From: Gottschalkia acidurici 9a
GTDB lineage: Bacteria > Bacillota > Clostridia > Tissierellales > Gottschalkiaceae
Length of the DNA: 64,000 nt
Assembly: GCF_000299355.1 (NCBI RefSeq)
Contig: NC_018664.1
Coordinates: forward strand, 1,720,380-1,784,379
Direction: 5' to 3'
Under the pieces are notes generated by a model. That model was not told where the DNA came from. It saw only the letters and a program-made list of their open reading frames with translations, and did not search any database. Both the position numbers and the translations under genes were made by a program. Shown here piece by piece: positions 32,668 through 43,455 of the stretch (the first letter of the stretch is position 1; each line of letters begins with the position of its first letter).

Positions 32668-34692
32668 CTAAAATTTTATTTCTCTACTTCCATACAATTC
32701 TCCATCTATATATATATTTATTTTGGCTGTTCCTTTACCCGTTATCGGAACCTTTATATTTGGATTAGAAGTCTTGTAATTTTGATTATGGATTATACCA
32801 GATGCACCATCTTGCTCCATTTCTATCATTACATTTACTTCTTCATTAGCTGTAGGTAACTTTATAGATTCCATAATTGTTTTTTCTTTATTATTTGAGT
32901 TATTATTTGAATTATTATTCGTATTGTTATTTGATTCATTGTTTTTATTTTTATCTTTTTCTTCTTCTTTAGGACCTTTACTTATAACTATGTTTACTTT
33001 AGAATTTTCTTCTACTTCTCTTCCTGCTTTAGGATTCTGGGATACTACTTTACCCTTTTCAATATCACTATTCTCATAATCTACTGATCCTACTCCAAGA
33101 CCATATGCTGATAACTCTATTATAGCCTCTTCTTCCTTTAAATCTCTAAGACTAGGTACCGTTGTAGTAGTCGTTTTCTTACCCTTACTTACCACTATAA
33201 TTACTTCTGTTCCTTGTTCTACTTCTTTTCCTGCTCTTGGTGTTTGGTCTATAACAATACCTTCAGGTTTATCACTATATTCATAGTCCACTCTTAATAC
33301 CTCTAATCCAGCTTCTTCTATCATATCTTCTGCTTTACCTATAGATTTTTCTCTTACGTCTGGAACTTTTGTTAAGTCCACAGATCTCCCCTTACTTATA
33401 ATAACCCTTACCGGATAGCCTTTTTTAACTTTTTTACCTTTTTCATCTATTTGTTCTATTATAGTACCTTCCTTTTTGTCACTTTCTTTTTCACTTTCAA
33501 CTTTAAGTTTTAGTCCACGCTTTTGAACTTCAATTTCGGCCTCAGATTTTGTTTTGCCTACTAAATCTGGAGTAGGTATATCGTTATTTGATAGCATACC
33601 GCTTAATCCTAAAGCTACTCCAGCTCCTAATGCTACAACTAAAAAAGCTAAAAGTACTGCACTTATGGTTACCCACTTGTTAGACTTCTTTTTCGGTTTT
33701 TTCTTCTTATTATTGTTACTATTTATAGTTTTCTTATTATCCATATTATTTTTACCCTCATTATCATTATCACTGTTCATTATCATAGTTTCATCTAATT
33801 TAGGTATTATTTGAGTAGGGGAATCATTTAAATTTAATGCTTTTTCTGTATTTACGTTTCTGACACCATCTCTTATATTTTTAAGATCCTGTAATAGCTC
33901 TATTGCACTACTGTATCTTAAACTTTGATTCTTCTCAATACATTTCATTATTACTCTTTCTAAATCTGGTGAAACAGAGCTATCAATTTGAGTAGGAGGT
34001 ACTACTTCTTCTTGTATATGCTTTATTGCAACAGCTACTGGACTATCCCCTTGAAATGGTAAAACTCCTGTACACATTTCATACATCATAATTCCTAGAG
34101 AATATATATCTGATTTTTCGTCTGTATAGCCTCCTCTAGCTTGTTCTGGTGAAAAATAATGTACAGATCCCATTACACTATTCGTACTAGTAATAGTTGA
34201 ACTAGTAGCAGCTCTAGCTATACCAAAGTCTGTCACTTTTACTCTTCCATCTTCTGTAACCATAATGTTATGTGGTTTTATATCCCTGTGTATTACTTTA
34301 TTAGCATGAGCATGACTTATCGCATCTGCTACTTTCATCCCTATATCTATTGTTTCTTTAGTATCAAGTTTTCCTTTATCTACTATAATTTCTTTAAGCG
34401 TTTTTCCATTTATATACTCCATTACTATATAGTATATATCATCTTCGACCCCTACGTCATATACATTTACTATATTAGGATGTGATAAACTAGCTGCAGC
34501 CTGCGCTTCTCTTCTAAATTTTTCTATAAATTCTTCATCGTTTATATATTCTTCTTTTAATATCTTTACTGCTACAAATCTGTTAAGTAGGCTACACTTA
34601 GCTTTATAAACTGAGGCCATACCGCCTGAGCCAACTTTTTCAACTATTTCATACCTATTACCTAAGACTCTACCTATCATTTTATCACTCAT
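32668..34692 (-). CDS. prkC: Ser/Thr protein kinase PrkC with PASTA domains
   Basis: A membrane kinase that senses peptidoglycan fragments and controls growth and spore germination. The 674-residue protein has a kinase domain in residues 10-270 (GSGGMASVYKAK, VAVKILKEE, IHRDIKPHNIMV, VTDFGIARA), a lysine- and asparagine-rich linker, one membrane span near 340-362 and three extracellular PASTA repeats to about residue 570. An Asn-rich stretch and a C-terminal strand-rich domain follow. It is preceded 10 bases away by its phosphatase gene prpC. Confidence 0.96.
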   Translation of the reverse strand: MSDKMIGRVLGNRYEIVEKVGSGGMASVYKAKCSLLNRFVAVKILKEEYINDEEFIEKFRREAQAAASLSHPNIVNVYDVGVEDDIYYIVMEYINGKTLKEIIVDKGKLDTKETIDIGMKVADAISHAHANKVIHRDIKPHNIMVTEDGRVKVTDFGIARAATSSTITSTNSVMGSVHYFSPEQARGGYTDEKSDIYSLGIMMYEMCTGVLPFQGDSPVAVAIKHIQEEVVPPTQIDSSVSPDLERVIMKCIEKNQSLRYSSAIELLQDLKNIRDGVRNVNTEKALNLNDSPTQIIPKLDETMIMNSDNDNEGKNNMDNKKTINSNNNKKKKPKKKSNKWVTISAVLLAFLVVALGAGVALGLSGMLSNNDIPTPDLVGKTKSEAEIEVQKRGLKLKVESEKESDKKEGTIIEQIDEKGKKVKKGYPVRVIISKGRSVDLTKVPDVREKSIGKAEDMIEEAGLEVLRVDYEYSDKPEGIVIDQTPRAGKEVEQGTEVIIVVSKGKKTTTTTVPSLRDLKEEEAIIELSAYGLGVGSVDYENSDIEKGKVVSQNPKAGREVEENSKVNIVISKGPKEEEKDKNKNNESNNNTNNNSNNNSNNKEKTIMESIKLPTANEEVNVMIEMEQDGASGIIHNQNYKTSNPNIKVPITGKGTAKINIYIDGELYGSREIKF

Positions 34693-34702
34693 TTTGTCAC
34701 CT

Positions 34703-35443
34703 CTATTCTTCCTTAATTCTCATAATCATAATGGTGATATTGTCTATTCCACCTAGTTCATTAGCTGTATTAGCTAATATATTACAACTATCCGTCATAT
34801 TTTCTGTGTTATTTACTACATCTACTATTCTTTCTTCACTAACCATATTAGTTAGTCCATCTGTACAAAGGATAATTATATCTTTAGTTGTTACTTCTTT
34901 AGTTACTATATCTACATTCACATTAGAATTTGTACCTAATGCTCTAGTAATTATATTTTTCTTAGGATGATTAAATGCCTCTTCCTTAGTTATACTTCCT
35001 GATCTAAGAAGTTCACCTACCAAAGAGTGATCATGTGTAAGCTGTATAAGTTTATTATCTCTAAGTAAGTATGCTCTACTATCTCCTACATGCCCTACAT
35101 ATATATCCTTTTCAAACATTATTCCCATAGTTACAGTAGTTCCCATGCCTTTTAAGCTTTCGTCTTCATTAGCTTCTTTTATTATCTCTTCATTAGCTAA
35201 ATCTATCGACTCATTTATAAACTTAGGCACAAACATTTCACCATTTATTATATTTTCTTTATTTTTTTCATAGTATTCTTTTATAACAGATATTGCCAAG
35301 TTACTTGCAATTTCTCCTGCTTTGTGTCCACCCATTCCATCTGCTACTATAAAAATAGGTAACTTTTCATCATCAAAGTAAAAGTAAGAATCTTGATTGA
35401 TTTCTCTCACTTTTCCAATATCTGAACAAGCACAGATAAACAT
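34703..35443 (-). CDS. prpC: Stp1/PrpC-type PP2C protein phosphatase
   Basis: It removes phosphate from PrkC and its substrates. The 246-residue protein has the metal-binding motifs REINQDSYFY, IFVADGMGGHKAGE, VGHVGDSRAYLL and LCTDGLTNMV, and GGIDNITIMI near the end. The ATG at 35443 is better spaced from GATGAGG than the GTG three codons upstream. It is part of the rlmN-prpC-prkC-rsgA-rpe operon. Confidence 0.95.
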   Translation of the reverse strand: MFICACSDIGKVREINQDSYFYFDDEKLPIFIVADGMGGHKAGEIASNLAISVIKEYYEKNKENIINGEMFVPKFINESIDLANEEIIKEANEDESLKGMGTTVTMGIMFEKDIYVGHVGDSRAYLLRDNKLIQLTHDHSLVGELLRSGSITKEEAFNHPKKNIITRALGTNSNVNVDIVTKEVTTKDIIILCTDGLTNMVSEERIVDVVNNTENMTDSCNILANTANELGGIDNITIMIMRIKEE

Positions 35444-35483
35444 ATATTTCACCTCATCTTATTTTTTAAGTAGTTTTATATTT

Positions 35484-36515
35484 TTAATTAATATAATCTC
35501 TTCTTAATTGTCCACATGCGGCATTAATATCTGATCCCATTTCCCTTCTAATGGTAGTATTCACGCCTCTTTTTTCTAATATGTTTTTAAACTTCTCTAT
35601 AGATTTATCCAGTGATTTAGTATGTTTAAATTCTTTTATTGTATTAAGAGGTATTAGATTTACATGACTTAGCATTCCCTTTAGAAGTTTGGTAATCTCT
35701 ATTGCATATTCTTCACTATCATTCACGCCATCTATCAGTGTATATTCAAATGTTATTCTTCTTTTAGTCTTATCTATATAGTATTTACAAGCTTCTAAAA
35801 TCTCTTCTATACTATATTTATTAGATATAGGCATTATCTTTTTTCTTTCATCATCAAATGGTGAATGTAAAGATATAGATAAGTTCACAGGTATTCCTTC
35901 GTCTGCTAGCTCATATATTTTAGGTACTACTCCACAAGTTGAAAGAGTTATATTTCTATAACTTAAGTTTTGTCCATTTTCATCATGTATAAGTTTTAAA
36001 AATGTTAAAACATTTTTATAGTTATCTAAAGGCTCTCCACTTCCCATAAGCACTATATTGCTTATTTTTTCATTTATATCTTTTTGTATTGAATAAAATT
36101 GTTCTAATATTTCAGAAGGCTCTAGGTTTCTTACAAGTCCTTCTTTCGTTGATGCACAAAAAGAACATCCCATTCTACAACCTACTTGAGTAGATAAACA
36201 AACAGTTACTCCATGCCTATGCTTCATCATTACACTCTCAATTATATTCCCATCTTCCAAGGAAAATAAGTATTTTTTAGTTCCATCTATTTTTGAATCA
36301 TATCTTTTGACTATTTTTAGGTTGGTAATTTTATAGTTTTCATTCAACTTCTGTTTTAATGGCTTTGATAAAACTGTAATTTTATCTATATCATTTATAC
36401 ATTTTTCATGTATCCAACCAAAAGTCTGTTTTCCTCTAAATTCTTTTTCTCCTAGATTTATAAATACTTTTTTAAGTTCATCTATTTCAAGTGACTTTAA
36501 ATCTATCTTATTCAA
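35484..36515 (-). CDS. rlmN: 23S rRNA/tRNA adenine-C2 methyltransferase RlmN
   Basis: A radical SAM enzyme methylating A2503 of 23S rRNA and A37 of some tRNAs. The 343-residue protein has the 4Fe-4S motif CRMGCSFCAS, VLMGSGEPLDNY and the late ACGQL with the catalytic cysteine. The start codon is TTG at 36515, 5 bases after GGAGGG. Confidence 0.96.
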   Translation of the reverse strand: MNKIDLKSLEIDELKKVFINLGEKEFRGKQTFGWIHEKCINDIDKITVLSKPLKQKLNENYKITNLKIVKRYDSKIDGTKKYLFSLEDGNIIESVMMKHRHGVTVCLSTQVGCRMGCSFCASTKEGLVRNLEPSEILEQFYSIQKDINEKISNIVLMGSGEPLDNYKNVLTFLKLIHDENGQNLSYRNITLSTCGVVPKIYELADEGIPVNLSISLHSPFDDERKKIMPISNKYSIEEILEACKYYIDKTKRRITFEYTLIDGVNDSEEYAIEITKLLKGMLSHVNLIPLNTIKEFKHTKSLDKSIEKFKNILEKRGVNTTIRREMGSDINAACGQLRRDYIN

Positions 36516-36596
36516 ATTATCCCTCCAAGTACAATACTAAATATTATACCATAATATTCGATTTAAGTGGTTATACAACTTCATAGTATTAAAAAT

Positions 36597-37937
36597 TTAT
36601 TTCTTCAATAGCTTGGCTATAAAGAAACCATCAGTCCCACTAATATTAGGATATAGCTCTAAATATCCAGTTTCTTTTATTATTTCTTCCGAATTATCTA
36701 TTAAGTCATTGAAGTTTGCCAATTCAAAATTTTCATTATCTCTTAAGAATTTATTTATTAGATTAATATTTTCGTCTTTTTCTATAGTGCATGTACTATA
36801 TACTAATACTCCATTGCTTTTTACATATTTACTGGCACTTTGAAGTATATTGTATTGAAGCTCTGATATACCCTCTATATCTGAACTCTCTTTATTCCAT
36901 TTTATATCAGGTTTTCGTCTTATAAGTCCAAGTCCTGAACAAGGGGCATCTACTAGACAGTAATCTGCTTTCCCTATCAAGCTTTCGTCTAAGTCTAAAG
37001 CATTAAACTGTTCATATTGTATTATATTTATCCCTAATCTTTCACTGTTCTCTTTTACTAACTTGATCTTATGTTCATATATATCTCTTGCTATAATTTT
37101 GCCTTTATTATTCATTTTTTGAGCTATATGTGTAGTCTTGCCACCTGGAGCGCTACATATATCTATAACTAAACTTCCCTCTTTTGGATCCATAATTTGT
37201 GACACTAACATGGAACTTTCATCTTGTATTTGGAATAGTCCCTTTTTAAATTCATCTAGCTCTGTTATATTTATTGGATTTTCAACTATTATTCCATCTG
37301 TTGAATATCTCGTTTTTTTGCAATCTATATTTTTTTGATTTAATATATTTACTAAGGTATCTCTATCTATTTTTAAAGTATTTACTCTTATATTTAACTT
37401 AGGAGTACTATTATTTGCTATACATAAGCTTTCAGTGAACTCAAAACCATATTCTTTTATCCATCTTTCTATCATCCATTCTGGGTGTGAATATTTTACA
37501 GATAGATATTTTACTTTTTCTTTGTTTTTATTAGGTAACTTTATATTATCTTTGTTTCTAGATATATTTCTAAGGAGTCCATTTACAAAGCCTTGACTAC
37601 CTCTATGACTATATTTTTTGGATAGTTTTACTGACTCATTTACAGCTGCACTATCTGGTATTCTGTCCATAAATATTAATTGATATATTCCAAGCCTTAA
37701 AATATTCATTACGACTGGAGCTATCTTCTTTAGCCTTACTGTAGAAAAGTTTTTTATTACATAATCTATATAGATTTTATTTTCTAATACTCCGTAAACT
37801 AACTCTCTTATTAAAGATGAGTCTAAATCATTAATGCCCTTAGGCATATTTCTGTTTATAGATATATTAGAATATGCATTTTCTTCGTTTACTTCATTTA
37901 AAATTTTTAATGCGATTTCTCTTGAATTATTAGCCAA
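36597..37937 (-). CDS. rsmB: 16S rRNA (cytosine(967)-C5)-methyltransferase RsmB
   Basis: A 446-residue protein with an N-terminal NusB-like domain (residues 1-130) and a C-terminal SAM methyltransferase. The SAM motif is VIDICSAPGGKTTHIA. The two catalytic cysteines are in VDAPCSGLGLIRRKPD and VYSTCTIEKDEN. The start is TTG at 37937 after AGGAGG. It follows the zinc peptidase gene in the same direction, with a terminator hairpin between them. Confidence 0.95.
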   Translation of the reverse strand: MANNSREIALKILNEVNEENAYSNISINRNMPKGINDLDSSLIRELVYGVLENKIYIDYVIKNFSTVRLKKIAPVVMNILRLGIYQLIFMDRIPDSAAVNESVKLSKKYSHRGSQGFVNGLLRNISRNKDNIKLPNKNKEKVKYLSVKYSHPEWMIERWIKEYGFEFTESLCIANNSTPKLNIRVNTLKIDRDTLVNILNQKNIDCKKTRYSTDGIIVENPINITELDEFKKGLFQIQDESSMLVSQIMDPKEGSLVIDICSAPGGKTTHIAQKMNNKGKIIARDIYEHKIKLVKENSERLGINIIQYEQFNALDLDESLIGKADYCLVDAPCSGLGLIRRKPDIKWNKESSDIEGISELQYNILQSASKYVKSNGVLVYSTCTIEKDENINLINKFLRDNENFELANFNDLIDNSEEIIKETGYLELYPNISGTDGFFIAKLLKK

Positions 37938-37973
37938 TTAAATTTCCTCCTATGATTTAATTTAAGCAAAAAA

Positions 37974-38000
37974 ATTAAGGGATGTATTCAACCCCTTAAT
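37974..38000 (-). terminator. hairpin at the end of the zinc metallopeptidase gene
   Basis: ATTAAGGG (37974-37981) pairs with CCCTTAAT (37993-38000), followed by seven T residues on the minus strand. The stem overlaps the stop codon of the gene ending at 37996. Confidence 0.65.
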
Positions 38001-38688
38001 CATTTCTTCTAGATATTCCTATAAGTCTAAGTAATTCAGCTATTGAAACTAGCGTTGCTGCTACGTATGTTAATGCTGCTGCACTTAGAACTTTCTTTGC
38101 TGGTTCTACTTCACTTTGTGATATTATCCCATTCTGTAAGTTTACTATAGCTCTTTTACTAGCGTCAAACTCAACTGGTAATGTTATAAGTTGAAAAGCT
38201 ACAATACCTACATATATTAGTATTCCTAATTGAATGAGCCCAGTTGCTCTTAGCATAAATCCTAAGAAGATTATAGCAAAAACAAATTTAGACCCAAATA
38301 TAACCATAGGAGCTATACTATTTCTGATAGAAAGTGGTGCATAATTATTAGCATGTTGTATTGCATGACCAACTTCGTGAGCTGCTACCCCTAACGATGC
38401 CACAGATCTTCCATTATATACTTCTGAAGATAGCCTTAGTACTCTTTTAGACGGATCGTAATGATCTGATAATCTTCCAGGGGTCATTTCTATAGGTACA
38501 TTGTAAAGCCCATTTCTATCTAATATCTTTCTTGCTACTTCAGATCCAGTATAACCTGAGCCACTAATTACTTTTAAATATTTATTAAAAGTAGATTGTA
38601 CTTTTCCTTGAGCATACACTGAGAGTATCATAGCAAAGATGACTAGTAATATTTCAGGCCCAAAGCCTCCATACCCCATTCCATACAT
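37996..38688 (-). CDS. membrane zinc metallopeptidase, YugP family
   Basis: A 230-residue membrane protein with an N-terminal span, the zinc motif AAHEVGHAIQH near residue 105 and three or four C-terminal spans. The family is widespread in Firmicutes and its substrate is unknown. A strong AAAGGAGG site precedes the ATG. The gene is 3 bases after the DUF116 gene and probably co-transcribed with it and fmt. Confidence 0.9.
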   Translation of the reverse strand: MYGMGYGGFGPEILLVIFAMILSVYAQGKVQSTFNKYLKVISGSGYTGSEVARKILDRNGLYNVPIEMTPGRLSDHYDPSKRVLRLSSEVYNGRSVASLGVAAHEVGHAIQHANNYAPLSIRNSIAPMVIFGSKFVFAIIFLGFMLRATGLIQLGILIYVGIVAFQLITLPVEFDASKRAIVNLQNGIISQSEVEPAKKVLSAAALTYVAATLVSIAELLRLIGISRRND

Positions 38689-38691
38689 ACT

Positions 38692-39444
38692 TTACTCCTC
38701 CTTTAAAAAAAGTTTTATTGCCTCTTCTATCTTTTCTACATCAATCTTTGTATTAAAGCAAGGACCATTAGGTCTGTCGTTTAATACACCCATAACAGGA
38801 ATATGTTTAACATCGTTTATTCCACTAGATAAATCTCTCTCACAAGCTACTGCTATTATGCACTTAGGCCTTATTCTCTTTATCCATTCTCTTGCCAAAG
38901 TTCCTCCTGTAGCTACAACTATATTTATACCATATTTTTCTTTTAGTTTTAATATATCTCCTATATCACATTTTCCACATGACTTGCAGTTTTCTATATT
39001 ATTAGTTATTTTTATAGCACATTTATCATTTTGTAAGCAGTGAGGGAGTAATATTAGTATTTTATCTCTATTTGATTTTATATATTTAGTTTTTACTAAT
39101 TTATTATTAATATTCGCATGCATTCTTCTTATGCTATCTTTATCTTTTCCTAACAACTTTGCCACTGTAATTAGTAGTGGATATATAGATGTCATAGTTA
39201 CTTTCACAAATTTATAGCTATAGTCCTCTATTTTCTTCTCATTTTTTACTCTAAATAGTAATATTAAACTTAGTATAATACTTATTATATATAAACTTAA
39301 AGTAACAAGTATAATTATTAATATTGCTTTTAATGTTACTATATCTTTTTGTATTAAAAACATTCCTGTTAGTGTTATCAAGGTCATCAGTACTATTAAA
39401 ATTATTCCTATAGCCATGGTAAAATTCTTTTTATCATTAATCAT
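38692..39444 (-). CDS. DUF116 domain-containing membrane protein
   Basis: A 250-residue protein. Two membrane spans lie in residues 9-65. The soluble C-terminal part is rich in cysteines (LPHCLQNDKCAIKI, CKSCGKCDIGDI, AVACERDLSSG), suggesting metal or Fe-S binding. DUF116 genes are commonly found next to fmt in Clostridia; the function is unknown. Confidence 0.88.
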   Translation of the reverse strand: MINDKKNFTMAIGIILIVLMTLITLTGMFLIQKDIVTLKAILIIILVTLSLYIISIILSLILLFRVKNEKKIEDYSYKFVKVTMTSIYPLLITVAKLLGKDKDSIRRMHANINNKLVKTKYIKSNRDKILILLPHCLQNDKCAIKITNNIENCKSCGKCDIGDILKLKEKYGINIVVATGGTLAREWIKRIRPKCIIAVACERDLSSGINDVKHIPVMGVLNDRPNGPCFNTKIDVEKIEEAIKLFLKEE

Positions 39445-39462
39445 TTAATTCACATCCAATAT

Positions 39463-40389
39463 TTACCTTAATGTTATGTCAGTCTTGAATTCATTTCCTC
39501 TTAAAAATTCTTCTATAGTCATAGGCTTTTTCCCAGGAAATTGTATTTTCTTTAGTATTAAGCAGCTGTCATTTACATTTACAGCGATTCCTTTCTCACT
39601 CACTTCTACAACTTTTCCATTCTCACCATCTTTAAACTTATCAACTACTTCTGCATCTAAAACTTTTATATTTTTATTTTCATATTGAAAATAAGAGCTT
39701 GGCCAAGGTTGAGTTCCTCTTATTAAGTTTTTTATTTCTATTCCTTTTTTATTCCAATCTATTTTTCCTAGCGATTTATCCATCATGTGAGCATAAGTTG
39801 ATAAACTATGATCTTGCGGTTCTTTGATAGCAGTTCCATTTTCAATTTCCTTTAATGTTTCTGCTAAAAGTTCTGATCCTATATACATGAGCTTATCATG
39901 CAACTCTCCTGCTGTCATATTGCTGTCTATTAACAATTCTCTTTTTGAAATCATATCTCCAGCATCAAGTCCTTTGCTCATTTCCATAATAGTTACACCT
40001 GTTTTTTCTTCTCCATTTATTACTACCCAATTTATAGGTGCTGCACCTCTGTATTTTGGTAAAAGAGATGCGTGTACATTTACACACTTGTATTTTGGTA
40101 GATTTAAAATATCTTCTTTTAATAATTGCCCATAAGCAACCACAACTATTATGTCTGGAGATATTTCTCTTATTTTAGCTATGCTTTCTTCGGTATTTAT
40201 ATCTTTCGGTTGATATACCTCTATTCCTAACTCCATAGCTTTTTCTTTAACTGGTGGAGGAGATAATAGCTTTCCTCTTCCCTTAGGTTTATCTGGTTGT
40301 GTTATTACTAATGATACTTCATGCTCTTTATTAAGTGCTTCAAGAGTAGGCACTGCAAAGTCTGGTGTACCCATAAATATTGCCTTCAT
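39463..40389 (-). CDS. fmt: methionyl-tRNA formyltransferase
   Basis: It formylates initiator Met-tRNA. The 308-residue protein has MGTPDFAVPTLEAL, VVAYGQLLKEDIL, NVHASLLPKYRGAAPINW (HxSLLP motif) and the C-terminal tRNA-binding domain with RGTQPWPSSYF. The ATG at 40389 is 7 bases after AGGAG. It overlaps the end of def, the enzyme that removes the formyl group again. Confidence 0.97.
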   Translation of the reverse strand: MKAIFMGTPDFAVPTLEALNKEHEVSLVITQPDKPKGRGKLLSPPPVKEKAMELGIEVYQPKDINTEESIAKIREISPDIIVVVAYGQLLKEDILNLPKYKCVNVHASLLPKYRGAAPINWVVINGEEKTGVTIMEMSKGLDAGDMISKRELLIDSNMTAGELHDKLMYIGSELLAETLKEIENGTAIKEPQDHSLSTYAHMMDKSLGKIDWNKKGIEIKNLIRGTQPWPSSYFQYENKNIKVLDAEVVDKFKDGENGKVVEVSEKGIAVNVNDSCLILKKIQFPGKKPMTIEEFLRGNEFKTDITLR

Positions 40390-40399
40390 TTTAACACTC

Positions 40400-40852
40400 C
40401 TATTCTTCAATTTCTCCTATTACTCTATCTATATATAGTATTCCATCTAGATGATCTATTTCATGGCAAAAAGCTCTCGCTAAGAAGTCTTCACCTTCTA
40501 GAGTTTTCTCTTCTCCATTGATATCTGTAAACTTTACTTTTACTTTGAAAGGTCTATTTACTTTTCCTCTTTTTCCTGGAACACTTAAACATCCTTCAAA
40601 ATCTATAGTTTCACCTTCTTCAGATAATATTTCTGGATTTATCATAGTTATTGGACCTTCTCCAATATCTACAACTACAACTCTTTTCAATATACCTACT
40701 TGAGGTGCTGCAAGACCTACTCCTTCTTCTTTATACATAGTTTCTATCATATCTTCTACTAGTATCTTTATCTTTTCATCTATAGTTTCTACGACTCTAG
40801 ATTTTTTTCTTAGTATTTCATCATCTTCAAATCTTAACTGTCTAATCGCCAT
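40400..40852 (-). CDS. def: peptide deformylase
   Basis: A metalloenzyme removing the N-terminal formyl group from new proteins. The 150-residue protein has the three family motifs [18 protein letters not shown] and CHEIDHLDG. The ATG at 40852 is 7 bases after AGGAGGA; another ATG two codons earlier is too close. Confidence 0.97.
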   Translation of the reverse strand: MAIRQLRFEDDEILRKKSRVVETIDEKIKILVEDMIETMYKEEGVGLAAPQVGILKRVVVVDIGEGPITMINPEILSEEGETIDFEGCLSVPGKRGKVNRPFKVKVKFTDINGEEKTLEGEDFLARAFCHEIDHLDGILYIDRVIGEIEE

Positions 40853-40863
40853 GTTCATTCCTC

Positions 40864-43347
40864 CTATAATATCGATACTGGATTAATATCTATATTTATT
40901 CTTATGTCTTTAATATTGCTCTCTTTATCTATTATACATACTTTTTCTATAATTTTCTTAATTTTTTTTAATTCTTCTTGACTACATTTAATTAAAATTT
41001 GCCATCTATATCTATCTCTTATTTTATATATTAAAGATTGATTTGGCCCTAATATATTTTTATGTGAAAACGTACTTAATCTTTTATGAATTTCATCCCT
41101 TATTTCATGAAAGACCTTATTTGATGCTTTAAATACTTCATTTTCATTTTTCGATGAAATTATTATATTTATTAAACTTATAAATGGTGGGTATTCAAAA
41201 GCTTTTCTGATACCTATTTCCTCATTAAAAAACTCAATATAGTTATGCTTTTGCGCAGCTTTTATGCTATAGTGGTCAGGCTCATAGGTTTGTAATATTA
41301 CCTTTCCTTCAAGTTCTCCTCGACCCGCTCTTCCTCCTACCTGAGTCAAAAGTTGAAATGTTCTTTCTGATGCTTTAAAATCTGGTAGATTCAAACTAGT
41401 ATCGGCAGCTATAATTCCTACCAAAGTAACATTAGGAAAATCTAATCCTTTTGAAATCATTTGTGTTCCTATTAATATATCTATTTGACCATTTTTAAAT
41501 TTATTTAATATTCTTTCATGACTTCCTTTCCTAGTAGTTGTATCTACATCCATTCTTGCTACCTTTGCGCTTGGAAAGCTTTTCTTTACTAATTCTTCTA
41601 CTCTTTGAGTTCCTATTCCAAAATGCTTTATATAACTACTTCCGCATTCAGGACAAGTCTCTGGTAACTTTCTAGATAGTCCACAATAGTGACATCTAAG
41701 ATTATTACTGCTTGTATGATAGGTAAGAGATATATCACAACTTTCACATTTTAATACATAACCACATTTTCTGCATGATATAAAAGTGGAGAATCCTCTT
41801 CTATTTAAAAATAATATAGTTTGCTTTCTATTTTCTAAGTTAAATATAATTTCTTCATAGAGTCTCTTGCTAAATATAGTTTTATTTCCATTTTCCAATT
41901 CTTCTTTCATATTTATTACTTCCATTGGAGGTAATTCTCTATTATTTATTCGACTAGGCAAAGTTAATAAATTTAACTTACCTAATTTTGCGTTATAATA
42001 AGTTTCTATAGAGGGAGTTGCCGATCCTAATATCAGAATGGCATCTTCTATGTCGCATCTCTTTTCTGCTACCTCTATAGTATTATATTTAGGATTCGTA
42101 GATGACTTATAGCTAGTTTCATGCTCTTCATCAATTATAATTATTCCCAAGTTGTCAAAAGGTGCAAAGATAGCTGATCTTGCTCCAACCACTATCTGTA
42201 CTCTACCCTCTTTTATTTTTCTCCATTCATCATATCGTTCTCCTAGTGAAAGTCCACTATGAAGTACCGCAACATTTCCTTCAAATCTTCCTGCAAATCT
42301 TTCAACAGTTTGTGGAGTTAATGATATTTCTGGAACTAGTACTATGGCCTGCTTTTCTAGTTTAAGAATTTTTTCTATCATCTGAAGATATACTTCTGTT
42401 TTACCACTGCCCGTTACTCCATGCAAAAGATGTTTATTATTTTTGCTATTTATATAATTATTATAAATAGTATCTACACATATCTGCTGCTCATAAGTTA
42501 ATTTTGCTTTTTCATATACCTTTATTTCTTTATTTATAGCTTCTCTACTTACTTCTCTTTCTTCTACCCTTAGATAGCCCTTCTCTTCTAAAGATTTTAT
42601 TGATGACAGAGGTATATTGTTTTTCTCCATTACCTCTTTCAAAGATATACTTTCTCTATTAGAGATATATTTCAATACCTCAATTTGCTTATGTGCTGAT
42701 TTACTCAGTGTCTCTATTACCTTATCTGTTTCTTGTTCAGAGAAGTTTTTAAATATGTATTTTTCATACTTTTTATTTATCTCTTGGCTTATCTTTTCAA
42801 CTATCTCTACTATATTTTTATTTATTAAGTCATTTAAGTTCTTATCTATGTTTTTTATATCAGATTGTTTTTTGAGTTCTTGTAATTCTACTTCCTTATT
42901 TTTATTTAAGTAATCTATTATTTTTTTTTGATTATCATTAAGAAAACTAAAATAATCTAATTTATTTATATTTTTTCCTATAGTTACACACTTTATAGAT
43001 TTATTTGTTATACCTGTTGGAATTATAGTTTTTAACACTTCTAGGTGTGTACATAGATACTCATCTTTCATCCATGAACTTAATTTTATCATATTTTCAG
43101 ATATTATCGGTGTATCTTCTACTAAACGTTTTATTTCTTTTACTCTATTAGGGTTAAAGTCTATATTATCTTTTAGACTTATTATTATTCCTTCTAAAAG
43201 TTTGTTACCTTTTCCAAACGGAACTAAACATCTCATACCTATTTTTATCTTTTCTATATATTTTTCTGGAACTTTATAAGTATATAGTCTGTCAGTATTT
43301 AAGCTTGTATTATCTACTATAATTTCCGCATATAAGAATTTCTCCAT
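40864..43347 (-). CDS. priA: primosomal protein N' (replication restart helicase PriA)
   Basis: It reloads the replisome at collapsed forks. The 827-residue protein has the N-terminal DNA-binding domain ([20 protein letters not shown]), Walker A ([15 protein letters not shown]), the DEEH box, paired zinc sites ([39 protein letters not shown]) and C-terminal helicase motifs ([21 protein letters not shown]). It is intact. Confidence 0.97.
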   Translation of the reverse strand: MEKFLYAEIIVDNTSLNTDRLYTYKVPEKYIEKIKIGMRCLVPFGKGNKLLEGIIISLKDNIDFNPNRVKEIKRLVEDTPIISENMIKLSSWMKDEYLCTHLEVLKTIIPTGITNKSIKCVTIGKNINKLDYFSFLNDNQKKIIDYLNKNKEVELQELKKQSDIKNIDKNLNDLINKNIVEIVEKISQEINKKYEKYIFKNFSEQETDKVIETLSKSAHKQIEVLKYISNRESISLKEVMEKNNIPLSSIKSLEEKGYLRVEEREVSREAINKEIKVYEKAKLTYEQQICVDTIYNNYINSKNNKHLLHGVTGSGKTEVYLQMIEKILKLEKQAIVLVPEISLTPQTVERFAGRFEGNVAVLHSGLSLGERYDEWRKIKEGRVQIVVGARSAIFAPFDNLGIIIIDEEHETSYKSSTNPKYNTIEVAEKRCDIEDAILILGSATPSIETYYNAKLGKLNLLTLPSRINNRELPPMEVINMKEELENGNKTIFSKRLYEEIIFNLENRKQTILFLNRRGFSTFISCRKCGYVLKCESCDISLTYHTSSNNLRCHYCGLSRKLPETCPECGSSYIKHFGIGTQRVEELVKKSFPSAKVARMDVDTTTRKGSHERILNKFKNGQIDILIGTQMISKGLDFPNVTLVGIIAADTSLNLPDFKASERTFQLLTQVGGRAGRGELEGKVILQTYEPDHYSIKAAQKHNYIEFFNEEIGIRKAFEYPPFISLINIIISSKNENEVFKASNKVFHEIRDEIHKRLSTFSHKNILGPNQSLIYKIRDRYRWQILIKCSQEELKKIKKIIEKVCIIDKESNIKDIRINIDINPVSIL

Positions 43348-43403
43348 TAAATCAACCTTTCAGAATTAAGCTAATTATATTATAGCAGTTTGCTCGAAAA
43401 TAT

Positions 43404-43444
43404 AAAAACGTAAAGGAGAAGAGTTTATCCCTTCTCCCTTACGT
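43404..43444 (-). terminator. terminator between coaBC and priA
   Basis: ACGTAAAGGAGAAG (43408-43421) pairs with CTTCTCCCTTACGT (43431-43444) with one A-C mismatch, followed on the minus strand by a T run. It ends the remA-gmk-rpoZ-coaBC operon. Confidence 0.75.
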
Positions 43445-43455
43445 GATTTTAAAAA